This document shows positions 31,459 to 40,053 of a DNA stretch of 64,000 bases, in pieces (the first letter of the stretch is position 1; the number at the start of each line of letters is the position of its first letter). Made by a program: the position numbers and the translations under genes. The notes under the pieces are model-generated. The model searched no databases, was not told the DNA's origin, and saw only the letters and a list, made by a program, of their open reading frames with translations. Source of the stretch: JAJPGZ01 sp038229295 (GTDB taxonomy: Bacteria; Verrucomicrobiota; Verrucomicrobiia; Chthoniobacterales; UBA10450); contig JBBROO010000013.1 of assembly GCA_038229295.1 (NCBI GenBank), forward strand, positions 1 to 64,000, read 5' to 3'.

Positions 31459-32645
31459 CAGCTACGACTCGCTTGCGTTGAGGGAAGCCGACGCAGCAAC
31501 ACCAGCGCGATCAAGGCGAGGGCGCCGCAGCTAACGAAGCCGACGCGCACACCGTAGAACTGAGTGACGAGTCCGATCAAGAGAGGGCCAACCATGTCCC
31601 CGAATTCCTTGAACGATTGTGCTGCACCCATGCTTGCACCGAGCTTGTTCTTTTCCGCAAGCGCGCCCACAAGTGCATCACAATTTGTCCAAACAGTTCC
31701 CACTCCGATACCGGCTGCGATGATTACTGCGATGAGCAATGCGCCTGTGGTAAACGTCGTTAGGATTATCGCCAGCGCTGCAACCATCAGACCGACGATG
31801 ACGGTCACGTTGATAGAAATCCTGTCCGCGAGATAACCAGCCAGTGGCTGCACGAGTAGATAACTGAGAGTCGCGGCGCTGACCGCACTGCCCGATTGCA
31901 GCGGCGTATAACCGATCCCATGCAGATAGACGGGCAGAAACCCAAAGAGGATTCCGACCATGAACATGTTGACCACGATCACGGCGTAAGTCGACAGCAA
32001 GCGCGGTTCTTTGAAGATGAGGAAGAACTGCTGGAGCGTGATGTCGTCATCATCATCCAAGCTGTCGCCTTTGTTCGGGTCGCGCGGCAGCAGCAGGCTT
32101 AGCAGCAAAGCCAGGACACCGACTCCCGCCGAGACGATGAAGATCATCGCGAAGCCATAGCCGTTGATCAGAAATCCGCCGAGCGCGGGAGCAATCACAT
32201 AGCCCGCGCCTTTGATCGCATTGTAAATTCCAAAGGCCTTTCCGCGCCCGGTTTCAAAATATTTCGCCACGAGCGTGATTGAGACCGTCGAAAGCGCCGC
32301 CGCACCAAGTCCCTGAACGAAGCGCACGAGCAGCAAAAGTTTCGGACTGATCACCAGGAAAAGGAGCGATCCGGCGACGAAGATCGACAATCCCGCGAGC
32401 AGCGTCAGCTTCATGCCGCGGCGATCTGCGATGAAGCCGGCCAGTGGCTTCGCGAACAGCTCCGCGAAATCGTAGACCGCGATTAGCAATCCAATGACAA
32501 ACGCACCGGCGCCGATCGCTTCCGCATACGGCGGTAAATTCGTCGCAACAATGTGCGCGCCGAATGACGTGACAAAGCCGCACGTCGCGAGAATAAGGAG
32601 AATTCCGTATCGCATCTCAATGGATGACGCTCCAGCGCGGCCCAT
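31458..32645 (-). CDS. MFS transporter
   Basis: A 12-helix major-facilitator protein of 395 residues. The loop 2-3 motif reads GFIADRRGMKLTLLAGL and the second-half equivalent GYLADRISINVTVIVGL, as in drug-efflux type members. A charged DPNKGDSLDDDDD stretch forms the central cytoplasmic loop. The listed ATG at 32645 and an internal ATG at 32615 (MRYGILLILATCGF) are both possible; the latter starts right at the first helix. Substrate unknown. Confidence 0.85.
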   Translation of the reverse strand: MGRAGASSIEMRYGILLILATCGFVTSFGAHIVATNLPPYAEAIGAGAFVIGLLIAVYDFAELFAKPLAGFIADRRGMKLTLLAGLSIFVAGSLLFLVISPKLLLLVRFVQGLGAAALSTVSITLVAKYFETGRGKAFGIYNAIKGAGYVIAPALGGFLINGYGFAMIFIVSAGVGVLALLLSLLLPRDPNKGDSLDDDDDITLQQFFLIFKEPRLLSTYAVIVVNMFMVGILFGFLPVYLHGIGYTPLQSGSAVSAATLSYLLVQPLAGYLADRISINVTVIVGLMVAALAIILTTFTTGALLIAVIIAAGIGVGTVWTNCDALVGALAEKNKLGASMGAAQSFKEFGDMVGPLLIGLVTQFYGVRVGFVSCGALALIALVLLRRLPSTQASRS

Positions 32646-32669
32646 CCCGCGTTTGCGCGAAAGGCCAGC

Positions 32670-32762
32670 TTATTTCTTGAGCAATTTCGCGATTACAACG
32701 ACGAGCAAGACGATCAGCAGAATGCCGACGACCGTCCAAACCCACATGTGTCCCATCATCAT
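32670..32762 (-). CDS. 30-residue Met/His-rich single-helix peptide
   Basis: MMMGHMWVWTVVGILLIVLL followed by VVVIAKLLKK: a metal-ligand-rich tip, one membrane helix and a basic end. The ribosome site AAAGGAGGTGA at 32768-32778 is the best in the window, 5 bases before the first ATG, and starts right after the cusA stop. Small peptides of this kind occur beside Cu/Ag RND pumps and P-type ATPases. I infer a regulatory or metal-handling subunit of the pump. Confidence 0.7.
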   Translation of the reverse strand: MMMGHMWVWTVVGILLIVLLVVVIAKLLKK

Positions 32763-32767
32763 ATTCG

Positions 32768-32778
32768 TCACCTCCTTT
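32768..32778 (-). promoter_or_regulatory. Perfect Shine-Dalgarno site for the 30-residue peptide
   Basis: On the minus strand the sequence is AAAGGAGGTGA, fully complementary to the 16S anti-SD. It sits between the cusA stop (32780-32782) and the ATG at 32762, and decides the start of the small gene. Confidence 0.8.
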
Positions 32779-32779
32779 G

Positions 32780-35700
32780 TTACTGCGATTGCGACCGCGC
32801 CAGCTCGCGTCGACGCCACAGCATATAGATCACTGGATACATTAAGAGTTCCATGATGGCCGAAGTCACAACACCGCCGATCATCGGCGCGGCAATGCGT
32901 TTCATGACGTCGGCGCCGGTCTGCGTAGTCGATGACCACATGATCGGAAGAAGACCGAAGAGAATTGCGCAGACGGTCATGATTTTCGGGCGAATGCGCT
33001 GCACGGCGCCTTCTATGACTGCGTCATGCAAGTCGTGCATCGTGTTCATCCGACCTTCGGCTTTGAATTTTTCCCAGGCGTGATCCAGATACAAAAGCAT
33101 GACGACGCCGGTCTCGGCATCGAGGCCGGCGAGGGCGATCAGCCCGACCCAGACGGCGACGCTCATGTTGTAGCCGAGCAGCCAGATCAGCCAGAATGCG
33201 CCGACGAGTGAGAACGGCACCGCCAGCAAAACGATGCACGTCTTCACCACCGATTTCGTGTTCATATAAAGCAGCACGAAAATAATGAGCAGCGTGAATG
33301 GGATCACGACCTTCAGTTTTTTCAGCGCGGCTTGCAGGTATTCGAATTGCCCGGCCCACTGAATGTAATACCCCGGCGGGAATTGGATGCTCTGACCCAG
33401 TTTCTGTGAGGCGCGTCGCACGTAGCCGTCGATATCGCTCGTCGTGATGTCGACGAATACGAAACCGACCAGCTGCCCATTCTCGTTTCGAATCGATGGC
33501 GGTCCGGTTTTGTAATTGATGTTGGCCAGCATTGAGATCGGGACCTGCGCGCCGGTCGGCGTGGGGACGAGCACGCGTTTGAGCGCGTCGAGGTCTTCGC
33601 GAAAATCGCGGGCGTAACGCACGCTCACTGGATAACGTTCGCGCCCTTCGACCGTGGTCGTGACGGTCTTGCCGCCGATCGCGCTTTCGATGACGTCATT
33701 TACGTCGCCAACGGTGAGGCCGTAGCGGGCAGCGATCTCGCGGTTAATGTCGAAATCGAGAAAGTAACCACCAGTCGTCCGCTCCGCGTAAGCGCTGCGC
33801 GTGTCGGGAAAATCGCTGAGCAGTTTTTCAATCTGCACTCCCAACTCCTGGATTTTTCCGAGATCGGGTCCGAAAATTTTTATACCGACTTTGCTGCGAA
33901 AACCTGTCGTGAGCATTTCAGTGCGTGTTTGAATCGGCATCCAGAAAATGTTCGCCATGCCGGGCGTCTTAATGTTCGCGTTCATCTCCGCGGTAATTTT
34001 GTCCCACGTCATGCCGCGCCGCCATTGATCGGGCGGTTTCATCGTCACCACCGTTTCGAACATCGAGAGCGGCGCTGGATCAGTCGGTGACTCGGCCTGT
34101 CCGGCTTTGCCGAAAACAGTCAGCACCTCTGGGATTTTTTTTAGTTGTCGATCTTGAATCTGAAGAATCTTCGTCGCCTCGGTGATCGACATCCCGGGCA
34201 CCGCGGTCGGCATGTAAAGCATCGTGCCTTCGTTCAGCGGCGGCATAAATTCGGAGCCGAGTCTCTTGAAAGGGATAATGGTGATGGCAAGGACGACAGC
34301 CGCCGCGATGAGGGTGAAGCGACGGTATCGCAGCACGAAATTCACGAGCGGCTGGTAGGCCCAGATCAAAAAGCGGTTGAGCGGATTTTTCGCCTCCGGA
34401 GTAATGCGGCCGCGGATCATGAGCGTCATCAACACCGGCACGAGCGTGACGCCCAGAAGCGCGGCGAAAAACATCGAGAATGTTTTCGTGAAGGCGAGTG
34501 GTTTGAAGAGCCGCCCTTCCTGCGCTTCGAGCGAAAAGACAGGAATGAAACTGACGGTGATGACGAGGAGCGAAAAAAACAGCGGACGGCCCACGCTTTT
34601 CGCCGCGGCGATAATCGTGGCGACGCGCTCCCGCCCGTTTGGTTCGCGTCCGTTTTCCTCCCGGAAATGTTCGAGAAACTTGTGCGCGTTCTCGACCATG
34701 ATGATCGCCGAATCGACCATTGCGCCGATGGCGATCGCGATGCCGCCGAGCGACATGATGTTACTCGTCAGCCCAAGTTTCAACATCGGTATAAACGAGA
34801 GCAGGATCGCAATCGGAAGAGTAATGATCGCGACGAACGCTGAGCGGACGTGCCAGAGAAAGACGATGCAAACGAGCGCCACAATGATGCTTTCTTCGAT
34901 CAGCTTCCGGCGCAGCGTCGAAATCGAATTCTTGATCAGCTCGCTGCGGTCATAGGTCGGCATGATCTTCACGCCCTCGGGCAGCGAGCCTTTGATTTCT
35001 TCCAACTTCTTTTTGATTCCGTCGATAACGGTGAGCGCGTTTTCGCCGTAGCGCATGACGACAATGCCGCCCACGGTTTCGCCTTTTCCATCAAGTTCCG
35101 CCACGCCCCGCCGGAGATCGCCGCCCAGATGCACGGTGCCCACGTTTTTCACGTAGATAGGTGTGCCCTTCTCCACTTTCAGCGGGATGTTCTCGATGTC
35201 CTCAACGCTTTTGATGTAGCCACGGCCGCGCACGAAATACTCGGCGGTGGCGACTTCGAAGGTCTTTCCCCCCACGTCGGCGTTGCTCATTTTTATTTTC
35301 GCAACGACATCGGACAGCGGAATGCCATAACCGAGCAGCTTGTTCGGATCGAGATCGACCTGGTACTGCTTGACCAAGCCGCCGATTGGCGCGATTTCCG
35401 CAACCCCTTTTACCGAGGAAAGTGCGTAACGCAGGTTCCAATCCTGAATGCTCCGCAGCTCCGCCAGATTATGTTTGCCGGTTTCATCGACCAGCGCGTA
35501 TTCGTAAACCCAACCCACGCCCGTGGCGTCGGGACCGATCACGGGGTTCACCCCTTCTGGCAGAGAACCCCGCACCGAATTCAAATATTCGATCACGCGC
35601 GAACGCGCCCAATAAATGTCGGTGCCGTCTTGAAAAATGACGTAAACGAACGATTTGCCGAACATCGATTCGCCGCGGACGAACTTCACTTTCGGCGCGG

Positions 35701-36016
35701 CGATGAACTTGGAGGAAACTGGGTAAGTGATTTGGTCTTCGATCAGATCAGGCGACCGTCCTTCCCAATCGGTGTAAACGATCACCTGCACATCGCTCAA
35801 ATCGGGAATGGCATCGAGCGACGTCCGCTGCAGCGCCCAAATTCCAGCCGCGACGCCGAAGATGACGAAAATAAAAACGAGAAACTTGTTCCGCGCACTC
35901 GCCTCGATAACGCGCTCGATGAAGGGGGAACGAATGGGCGAATCGGCGAGCGGGCGAGTGGGCGACCCGCTGCTTCCGCTTTCCCCATTCTCCCGCTCTC
36001 CTGCTCGCTGATTCAC
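32780..36016 (-). CDS. cusA: Heavy-metal efflux RND transporter, CusA/CzcA type
   Basis: A protein of 1,078 residues, the inner-membrane pump of a tripartite metal exporter. Key segments are LDAIPDLSDVQVIVYTDWEGRSPDLIEDQITYPV, AIAIGAMVDSAIIMVENAHK, PVFSLEAQEGRLFKPLAFTKTFS and GLIALAGLDAETGVVMLLYLDHAW. Methionine in TRTEMLTTGFRSKVGIKIFG matches a Cu/Ag-binding Met of CusA. GTG at 36016 overlaps the stop of the upstream gene (GTGA), so I prefer it to the longer frame from 36052. The first 35 residues come from a degenerate 8-base repeat (SPTRPLADSPIRSP). Confidence 0.93.
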   Translation of the reverse strand: MNQRAGERENGESGSSGSPTRPLADSPIRSPFIERVIEASARNKFLVFIFVIFGVAAGIWALQRTSLDAIPDLSDVQVIVYTDWEGRSPDLIEDQITYPVSSKFIAAPKVKFVRGESMFGKSFVYVIFQDGTDIYWARSRVIEYLNSVRGSLPEGVNPVIGPDATGVGWVYEYALVDETGKHNLAELRSIQDWNLRYALSSVKGVAEIAPIGGLVKQYQVDLDPNKLLGYGIPLSDVVAKIKMSNADVGGKTFEVATAEYFVRGRGYIKSVEDIENIPLKVEKGTPIYVKNVGTVHLGGDLRRGVAELDGKGETVGGIVVMRYGENALTVIDGIKKKLEEIKGSLPEGVKIMPTYDRSELIKNSISTLRRKLIEESIIVALVCIVFLWHVRSAFVAIITLPIAILLSFIPMLKLGLTSNIMSLGGIAIAIGAMVDSAIIMVENAHKFLEHFREENGREPNGRERVATIIAAAKSVGRPLFFSLLVITVSFIPVFSLEAQEGRLFKPLAFTKTFSMFFAALLGVTLVPVLMTLMIRGRITPEAKNPLNRFLIWAYQPLVNFVLRYRRFTLIAAAVVLAITIIPFKRLGSEFMPPLNEGTMLYMPTAVPGMSITEATKILQIQDRQLKKIPEVLTVFGKAGQAESPTDPAPLSMFETVVTMKPPDQWRRGMTWDKITAEMNANIKTPGMANIFWMPIQTRTEMLTTGFRSKVGIKIFGPDLGKIQELGVQIEKLLSDFPDTRSAYAERTTGGYFLDFDINREIAARYGLTVGDVNDVIESAIGGKTVTTTVEGRERYPVSVRYARDFREDLDALKRVLVPTPTGAQVPISMLANINYKTGPPSIRNENGQLVGFVFVDITTSDIDGYVRRASQKLGQSIQFPPGYYIQWAGQFEYLQAALKKLKVVIPFTLLIIFVLLYMNTKSVVKTCIVLLAVPFSLVGAFWLIWLLGYNMSVAVWVGLIALAGLDAETGVVMLLYLDHAWEKFKAEGRMNTMHDLHDAVIEGAVQRIRPKIMTVCAILFGLLPIMWSSTTQTGADVMKRIAAPMIGGVVTSAIMELLMYPVIYMLWRRRELARSQSQ

Positions 36017-36417
36017 GGCGCGTTTCCCTTTCTGCGCGAGCGGATCAGCCACTTCTCCGGCTGATCGATCATCTTCACGAGTTGGCCGATTATCTTTTCA
36101 TACGAATCATCCAGCTTCAGAAACTTATCGCGAGAGAGATAGCCGTGCTGCAACGCGAATTCCGCGTGCACTTGAGTCTCGGCCGCCTCGGTTTCGGCAT
36201 CGCTGAGTTTCGCTACGAATGCTGCCGCATAACGACGCTTTCGCCATGCTTCGGCGATGTTCGCGCAAACCGATCGCGATGAGCGGCGAATTTGGTCCGT
36301 GAGCGAGAATCTCTCTTCCCGCGGAAATGTTTTCGTGAGTTCAAAGACGCTCAATCCGGTCTGAAGCGCATTCTGGTAAACATCCAAATCCCGAAAATGC
36401 CTGATCGATTTCGCCAT
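36013..36417 (-). CDS. Four-helix-bundle protein (23S rRNA intervening-sequence type)
   Basis: A 134-residue helical protein from ATG at 36417 (MAKSIRHFRDLDVYQNAL). FSLTDQIRRSSRSVCANIAEAWRKRRYAAAFVAKLSDAETEAAETQVHAEFALQHGYL is the typical core of the family also found in 23S rRNA insertions and as Avd in diversity-generating retroelements. No reverse transcriptase or rRNA is present here. The family is basic and thought to bind nucleic acid. It is wedged between cusB and cusA and its stop overlaps the cusA start. A longer start at 36456 would add residues translated from a low-complexity tract. Confidence 0.85.
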   Translation of the reverse strand: MAKSIRHFRDLDVYQNALQTGLSVFELTKTFPREERFSLTDQIRRSSRSVCANIAEAWRKRRYAAAFVAKLSDAETEAAETQVHAEFALQHGYLSRDKFLKLDDSYEKIIGQLVKMIDQPEKWLIRSRRKGNAP

Positions 36418-36525
36418 TTCGCCACTTCGCCGCTTCTCCGTCTCATCGAAATTCATGTCTTCCTCCCGGTTTGTCTGTTTCGCCCATTCGCCGTCTCGCC
36501 CGTTCGCGCTTTCATCTCTTCCTGT
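36405..36525. repeat. Degenerate 8-base repeat tract (TTCGCCNN)
   Basis: Two runs, about 36409-36435 and 36480-36510, repeat variants of TTCGCCAT/CTCGCCCG with a period near 8 to 10 bases. They flank the start of the four-helix gene. Similar runs are translated in cusA (35930-36005) and cusB (37620-37685), where they give SP-R-P-A-type peptides. Confidence 0.6.
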
Positions 36526-36535
36526 CGCTCCACGT

Positions 36536-37918
36536 TCACCATGATTTCAGGGCGCCTTGGATTTTCGATTCGGCGTCGATTAGAAAATTCGCGCTTGCCA
36601 CGACGCGTTCGCCTTCTTTCAAACCACTGTTGACGGCGTAAACGTCGCCGTACTTTCCACCCAGCTCGAGAAAGCGTGGTTCGAGTTTGCCTTGGCCTTT
36701 ATCCACAAACGCAATGTTCCGTTTGCCGGTCGGCATGACCGCGCTCACCGGCACGACGAGCGATCTTCCCATATCCATGTCGAGCACAAGATCGACATAC
36801 ATGTCCGGCTTGAGTTTTAATTCCGGGTTCTGAATATCGAGCCGAACGCGGCCAGTTCGTTTCGTGTCATCAATGAATGGATCGACAAGCGTGAGCTGGC
36901 CTTTGAATTGTTCGCCCGGATAAGACGACGATGTCACGGTAATCTCCTGCCCGATCCGCAGCATCGGCAGCTCATCCTGATAGAACTCGCCCCAAACCCA
37001 TACGACCGAAAGATCAGCCACTTCCACGAGCGGACTGCCCATCGGGACATTCGCCCCCTGCGTAACAGGAAGGCTTTGAACAATGCCATCGACTTTCGAA
37101 AGGATCGGAAGCGACTCCTCCGCCTGCCGTGTTTGTTCAATCTTCGCAATCTGTTCGTCGGTGATGTTCCAGAGCCGGAGCCGGCGTTCCGCCGATTCGA
37201 TCAGCCGCTGGAAATCTTCACGTGCGGAGTGTGTGTTCTTCGGCGTGCGATCGCGCATCTTGAGCAGATCGATCAATTCGCGCTGCGTCGCGAGCAACTC
37301 AGGGCTGTAGAGTTTCATCAGCACCTGATCTTTTTTAACCAGCTCGCCTGGAGCGTTGACACCGAGTTCCTGCACGTAGGCGGACGTTCGCGAAACCACG
37401 CGCCAAACCCTTTGTGTTTCCGGCACGACCCGCCCGACCGCGCGAATGCTGTGATTGAGCGGTTTCGTTTCCACCGTCGCGTAGGTGACACCGATCTGCT
37501 GCTGGCGTTCAACGGGCACAATGAATTCGCCAGGCTTTTCTTCCGCTCCTTTCATGTCGCCGCCTTTCATCCCCGGCATGCCTGGCATATCGCCCATCGA
37601 TGACGCGCTTGATGAAGCTGTTGCGACTGGGCGACTCGGAGAAACGGCGATTGGGCGAGCCGGTGAAGTCGCCGTGTCGCCGGTTCCCCCTTTCGCCGGT
37701 TCGTTCTTCTTCTTCATCACCGGCACGAGGTCCATCGAGCAGATGGGACATTTCCCGGGATCCTTCGAATGCACCGACGGGTGCATCGTGCACGTCCAGT
37801 AATCGATGTTGCTGTCTTTGCCAGCGCTGCCGGCGCGTTTCGAGCAAGCCGGAACGCTGACCAGCAGCAACGCGGCGATCGCCAACCGCAAGACTGTGTT
37901 ATGAAATAGTTTCTTCAT
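36536..37918 (-). CDS. cusB: Metal-efflux membrane-fusion lipoprotein, CusB type
   Basis: A 460-residue adaptor between the RND pump and the outer-membrane channel. The lipobox VPAC places Cys25 as lipidated residue. Residues 40-67 (YWTCTMHPSVHSKDPGKCPICSMDLVPV) form a heavy-metal-binding domain; a repeat-coded Ser/Pro/Arg stretch (84-99) and a Met-rich MGDMPGMPGMKGGDMKG (108-124) follow. Then come the barrel-sandwich, hairpin and beta-barrel domains (VDGIVQSLPVTQGANVPMGSPLVEVADLSVVWVWGEFYQ). Metal ligands point to copper or silver. The ATG overlaps the cusC stop (ATGA). Confidence 0.93.
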   Translation of the reverse strand: MKKLFHNTVLRLAIAALLLVSVPACSKRAGSAGKDSNIDYWTCTMHPSVHSKDPGKCPICSMDLVPVMKKKNEPAKGGTGDTATSPARPIAVSPSRPVATASSSASSMGDMPGMPGMKGGDMKGAEEKPGEFIVPVERQQQIGVTYATVETKPLNHSIRAVGRVVPETQRVWRVVSRTSAYVQELGVNAPGELVKKDQVLMKLYSPELLATQRELIDLLKMRDRTPKNTHSAREDFQRLIESAERRLRLWNITDEQIAKIEQTRQAEESLPILSKVDGIVQSLPVTQGANVPMGSPLVEVADLSVVWVWGEFYQDELPMLRIGQEITVTSSSYPGEQFKGQLTLVDPFIDDTKRTGRVRLDIQNPELKLKPDMYVDLVLDMDMGRSLVVPVSAVMPTGKRNIAFVDKGQGKLEPRFLELGGKYGDVYAVNSGLKEGERVVASANFLIDAESKIQGALKSW

Positions 37919-39234
37919 GGTCGTTTGCTTCCTTTTCTTGACGGCCGAGCCTTCCCGGCTTCGCCGTCGCCCACGCCGATGATCGCGTCGAACTCAGCGA
38001 GCGCGACTTGGTAATCGGCCAGATGATTGATCGACATCGATTCGACGTCTTGCAGCACACGCTGCGCAGTGATCAGCGCCAAAAAGTTTGCGCTGCTTGT
38101 CTCGTAGGCGGTGCGATTTGACTGCACCGTTTGTCGCGCCAGCGGGAGAATCTTGTCACGATAAAGCTCGTAGTGATGAGCCGCGGTTTCGATTTTCTTG
38201 AGTTGATCGCGCACCAGGCCAAGCGTTTCACTGCGCGTCCCCTCCAGCTCGTGCTGCGCGCTTTCGAGGTTGCGCCGCGCCTCGGCGATGACAGCGGAAT
38301 ATTTTTTCGGATTTGCGAAGGGCAGACCAATGGACGCGCCGACATCGAGTTCGCTCACTGTCTGTCCGGCGTCGTTGTATCGCTGTGCCTGCACGTTGAG
38401 CGTCGGATCCGGGAACCATTGGCGGTTCGCGAGCTCGACTCGGAACTTCTCTGCTTCGACCCGATTTTGCGCGCGTTGCACTTCCGGTCGCGCGCTCAGG
38501 GCGACAGCCTGTAAATTTTGTAACGAAAAGTGCGCCGGCTGAAACGGAATCGCCGCTGGTTGGCCGAGCGGTGACTGTGCTGGACGATTCATGAGCACGT
38601 TGAGCTGCGATTGCGCTTCTGAAATCCGGCGGAGAATATCGAATTGCGCTTCGATCAACTTGGCCGCGTCCGTTTGTGCAGTAAGCACATCGGCCTGGCT
38701 GGCGTTACCCACTTCGTAACGCTGCCGGCTGATTTCCGCGAATTGATTGAGAAGATCTACATTTGTGTGGTTCACCTCGAGCTGCGCATATTCGTTCGTC
38801 AGCCGATGAAAAGACGCGCGGGCGCGCGAGAGCACATCGAGCTGCGTGCGCCGAAAATCCTCGAAGGTTGCCCCGGCTTCCGCCGTGGCTGCCCGCGCGC
38901 GGCTCAGATTCTTTCCGGAGATTGGAACTTCCTGCTGAAGCGTGAAGCTCTGATCCATGAACGAGTTGGGCGGGATCGAGACGTAGCGCGCGGCGCGTGA
39001 ACTCCCCTGCGCTCTCAAATCTTCCCATGCCGCGGCTTGCGGCACGCGCGCCTTCATCGCCTGCCATTTTTCCTGCGCGGCTTTGACTGCTGGATTATTC
39101 GCCAGCACGGCGCTGGTCACTTCATTAAGCGAGAGGCGACCCTGTCGAACCGCGCGGTCGCTGTCGCCAGCTTGCGCTGTCCGAAAAGTTAAAATTAAAA
39201 GTAAGTTAGTTAGTAAAAGAGTAGTTGTTTTCAT
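37915..39234 (-). CDS. cusC: Outer-membrane efflux channel, CusC/TolC type
   Basis: A 439-residue TolC-family protein with a signal peptide (ending RTAQA) and the duplicated helical hairpins of the family (for example SLNEVTSAVLANNPAVKAAQEKW and ALSARPEVQRAQNRVEAEKFRVELANRQWFPDPTLNVQ). It forms the outer-membrane exit for the CusBA pump. A polar C-terminal tail (GEAGKARPSRKGSKRP) follows. It is first of the cusCBA-like set and holds no dispersed 10-mer. Confidence 0.9.
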   Translation of the reverse strand: MKTTTLLLTNLLLILTFRTAQAGDSDRAVRQGRLSLNEVTSAVLANNPAVKAAQEKWQAMKARVPQAAAWEDLRAQGSSRAARYVSIPPNSFMDQSFTLQQEVPISGKNLSRARAATAEAGATFEDFRRTQLDVLSRARASFHRLTNEYAQLEVNHTNVDLLNQFAEISRQRYEVGNASQADVLTAQTDAAKLIEAQFDILRRISEAQSQLNVLMNRPAQSPLGQPAAIPFQPAHFSLQNLQAVALSARPEVQRAQNRVEAEKFRVELANRQWFPDPTLNVQAQRYNDAGQTVSELDVGASIGLPFANPKKYSAVIAEARRNLESAQHELEGTRSETLGLVRDQLKKIETAAHHYELYRDKILPLARQTVQSNRTAYETSSANFLALITAQRVLQDVESMSINHLADYQVALAEFDAIIGVGDGEAGKARPSRKGSKRP

Positions 39235-39305
39235 TGATCCAAAAGAACGGTTGAAGTCCAGGCGCCCCGTTAAATGGGCACACTTCGGGCGTCAGCGTCC
39301 TCGGA

Positions 39306-39662
39306 TCAGATGAGAAACGTGCAGAGAAGCGCAAGACGCGGCGGCGATGACGCCACGCGAAAAGTCTTGCGGGAACAGGCGGTTGATTGAGCCGCCAAAC
39401 TTGGCGCCGGCATCTTCGTCGAGGCCGATAGCGCAATCGTGAAAGTGAAATCGTGACCAGCACTGTGCTTCGCGAGCGGCTGCGCGGGCGCGGCAGTATT
39501 TTTCTGCGAAGTAGCGCAACAAGCTTTGTTCGCGCAGCAAGCGGGTTTGCACGCCTTCGTGCTCGCGCTGCTCGAGAGAATGCACGACGCCGCTGGCAAT
39601 TGAACGGTCGAGACCGTGAGTCCCACGGCCAGCAAGATCGACATGAGCGCTTTCGTCAGCAT
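39306..39662 (-). CDS. Cys-rich secreted small protein heading the efflux operon
   Basis: A 118-residue protein with a signal peptide (MLTKALMSILLAVGLTVSTVQLPAAS) and a mature part with CKPACCANKACCATSQKN, two CC pairs with extra cysteines, then a mostly polar region and a late cysteine. The arrangement suggests a periplasmic metal-binding protein. It lies 71 bases upstream of cusC on the same strand. No family recognised. One 10-mer copy encodes MSILL in its signal peptide. Confidence 0.6.
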   Translation of the reverse strand: MLTKALMSILLAVGLTVSTVQLPAASCILSSSASTKACKPACCANKACCATSQKNTAAPAQPLAKHSAGHDFTFTIALSASTKMPAPSLAAQSTACSRKTFRVASSPPRLALLCTFLI

Positions 39663-39716
39663 TACCTAACTGTTAGCACATTCGACGCCGTTCGTCGAAG
39701 AGCTTCGCGCGACGAA

Positions 39717-39983
39717 CTACTTCGACTCGGGAATGCCTTCGGGCTTAACCGTCCCGGCTTTCTCGTTCAAGGCTTGCGTGAATTCCTGCAGGCCGGAGAC
39801 GATCTGCGGCGCTTTGGTCAGCACCGTGGTCGCGAGTTTTTCGGAATAATCGGGGCGGCGTTGCGACATTTCCGAGAGCGCCATCATGACGGCCAACGCG
39901 TTATTGATCGAATGTTTGATCTCGCTGAATTTTTTCTGCAACTGGGACAATTCTTCCTGCGAGATGCTGTGGTCGTCACTCAT
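39717..39983 (-). CDS. Small DHp-like protein (histidine-kinase dimerisation-like)
   Basis: An 88-residue soluble protein from ATG at 39983. The stretch FSEIKHSINNALAVMMALSEMSQRRPDYSEKLATTVLTKAPQIVSGLQEFTQAL resembles the H-box and second helix of a histidine-kinase dimerisation domain, but no ATPase domain follows. It may act as a phosphotransfer or kinase-binding partner. It is divergent from uvrA. A longer upstream frame overlaps uvrA and is rejected. Confidence 0.6.
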   Translation of the reverse strand: MSDDHSISQEELSQLQKKFSEIKHSINNALAVMMALSEMSQRRPDYSEKLATTVLTKAPQIVSGLQEFTQALNEKAGTVKPEGIPESK

Positions 39984-40053
39984 AAAATCGGGATTTTTTC
40001 TGGAGAAAACAGGTGCGTGTGCTTGACTAAAAGGTTCGACATTTTTTGTTAAA

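Noticed and set aside
32763..32939. Longer frame upstream of the 30-residue peptide
   Set aside because: It lies inside cusA in another frame; the perfect Shine-Dalgarno fixes the start at 32762.
36013..36456. Diversity-generating retroelement suggested by the Avd-like protein
   Set aside because: No reverse transcriptase, template repeat or variable repeat is visible nearby.
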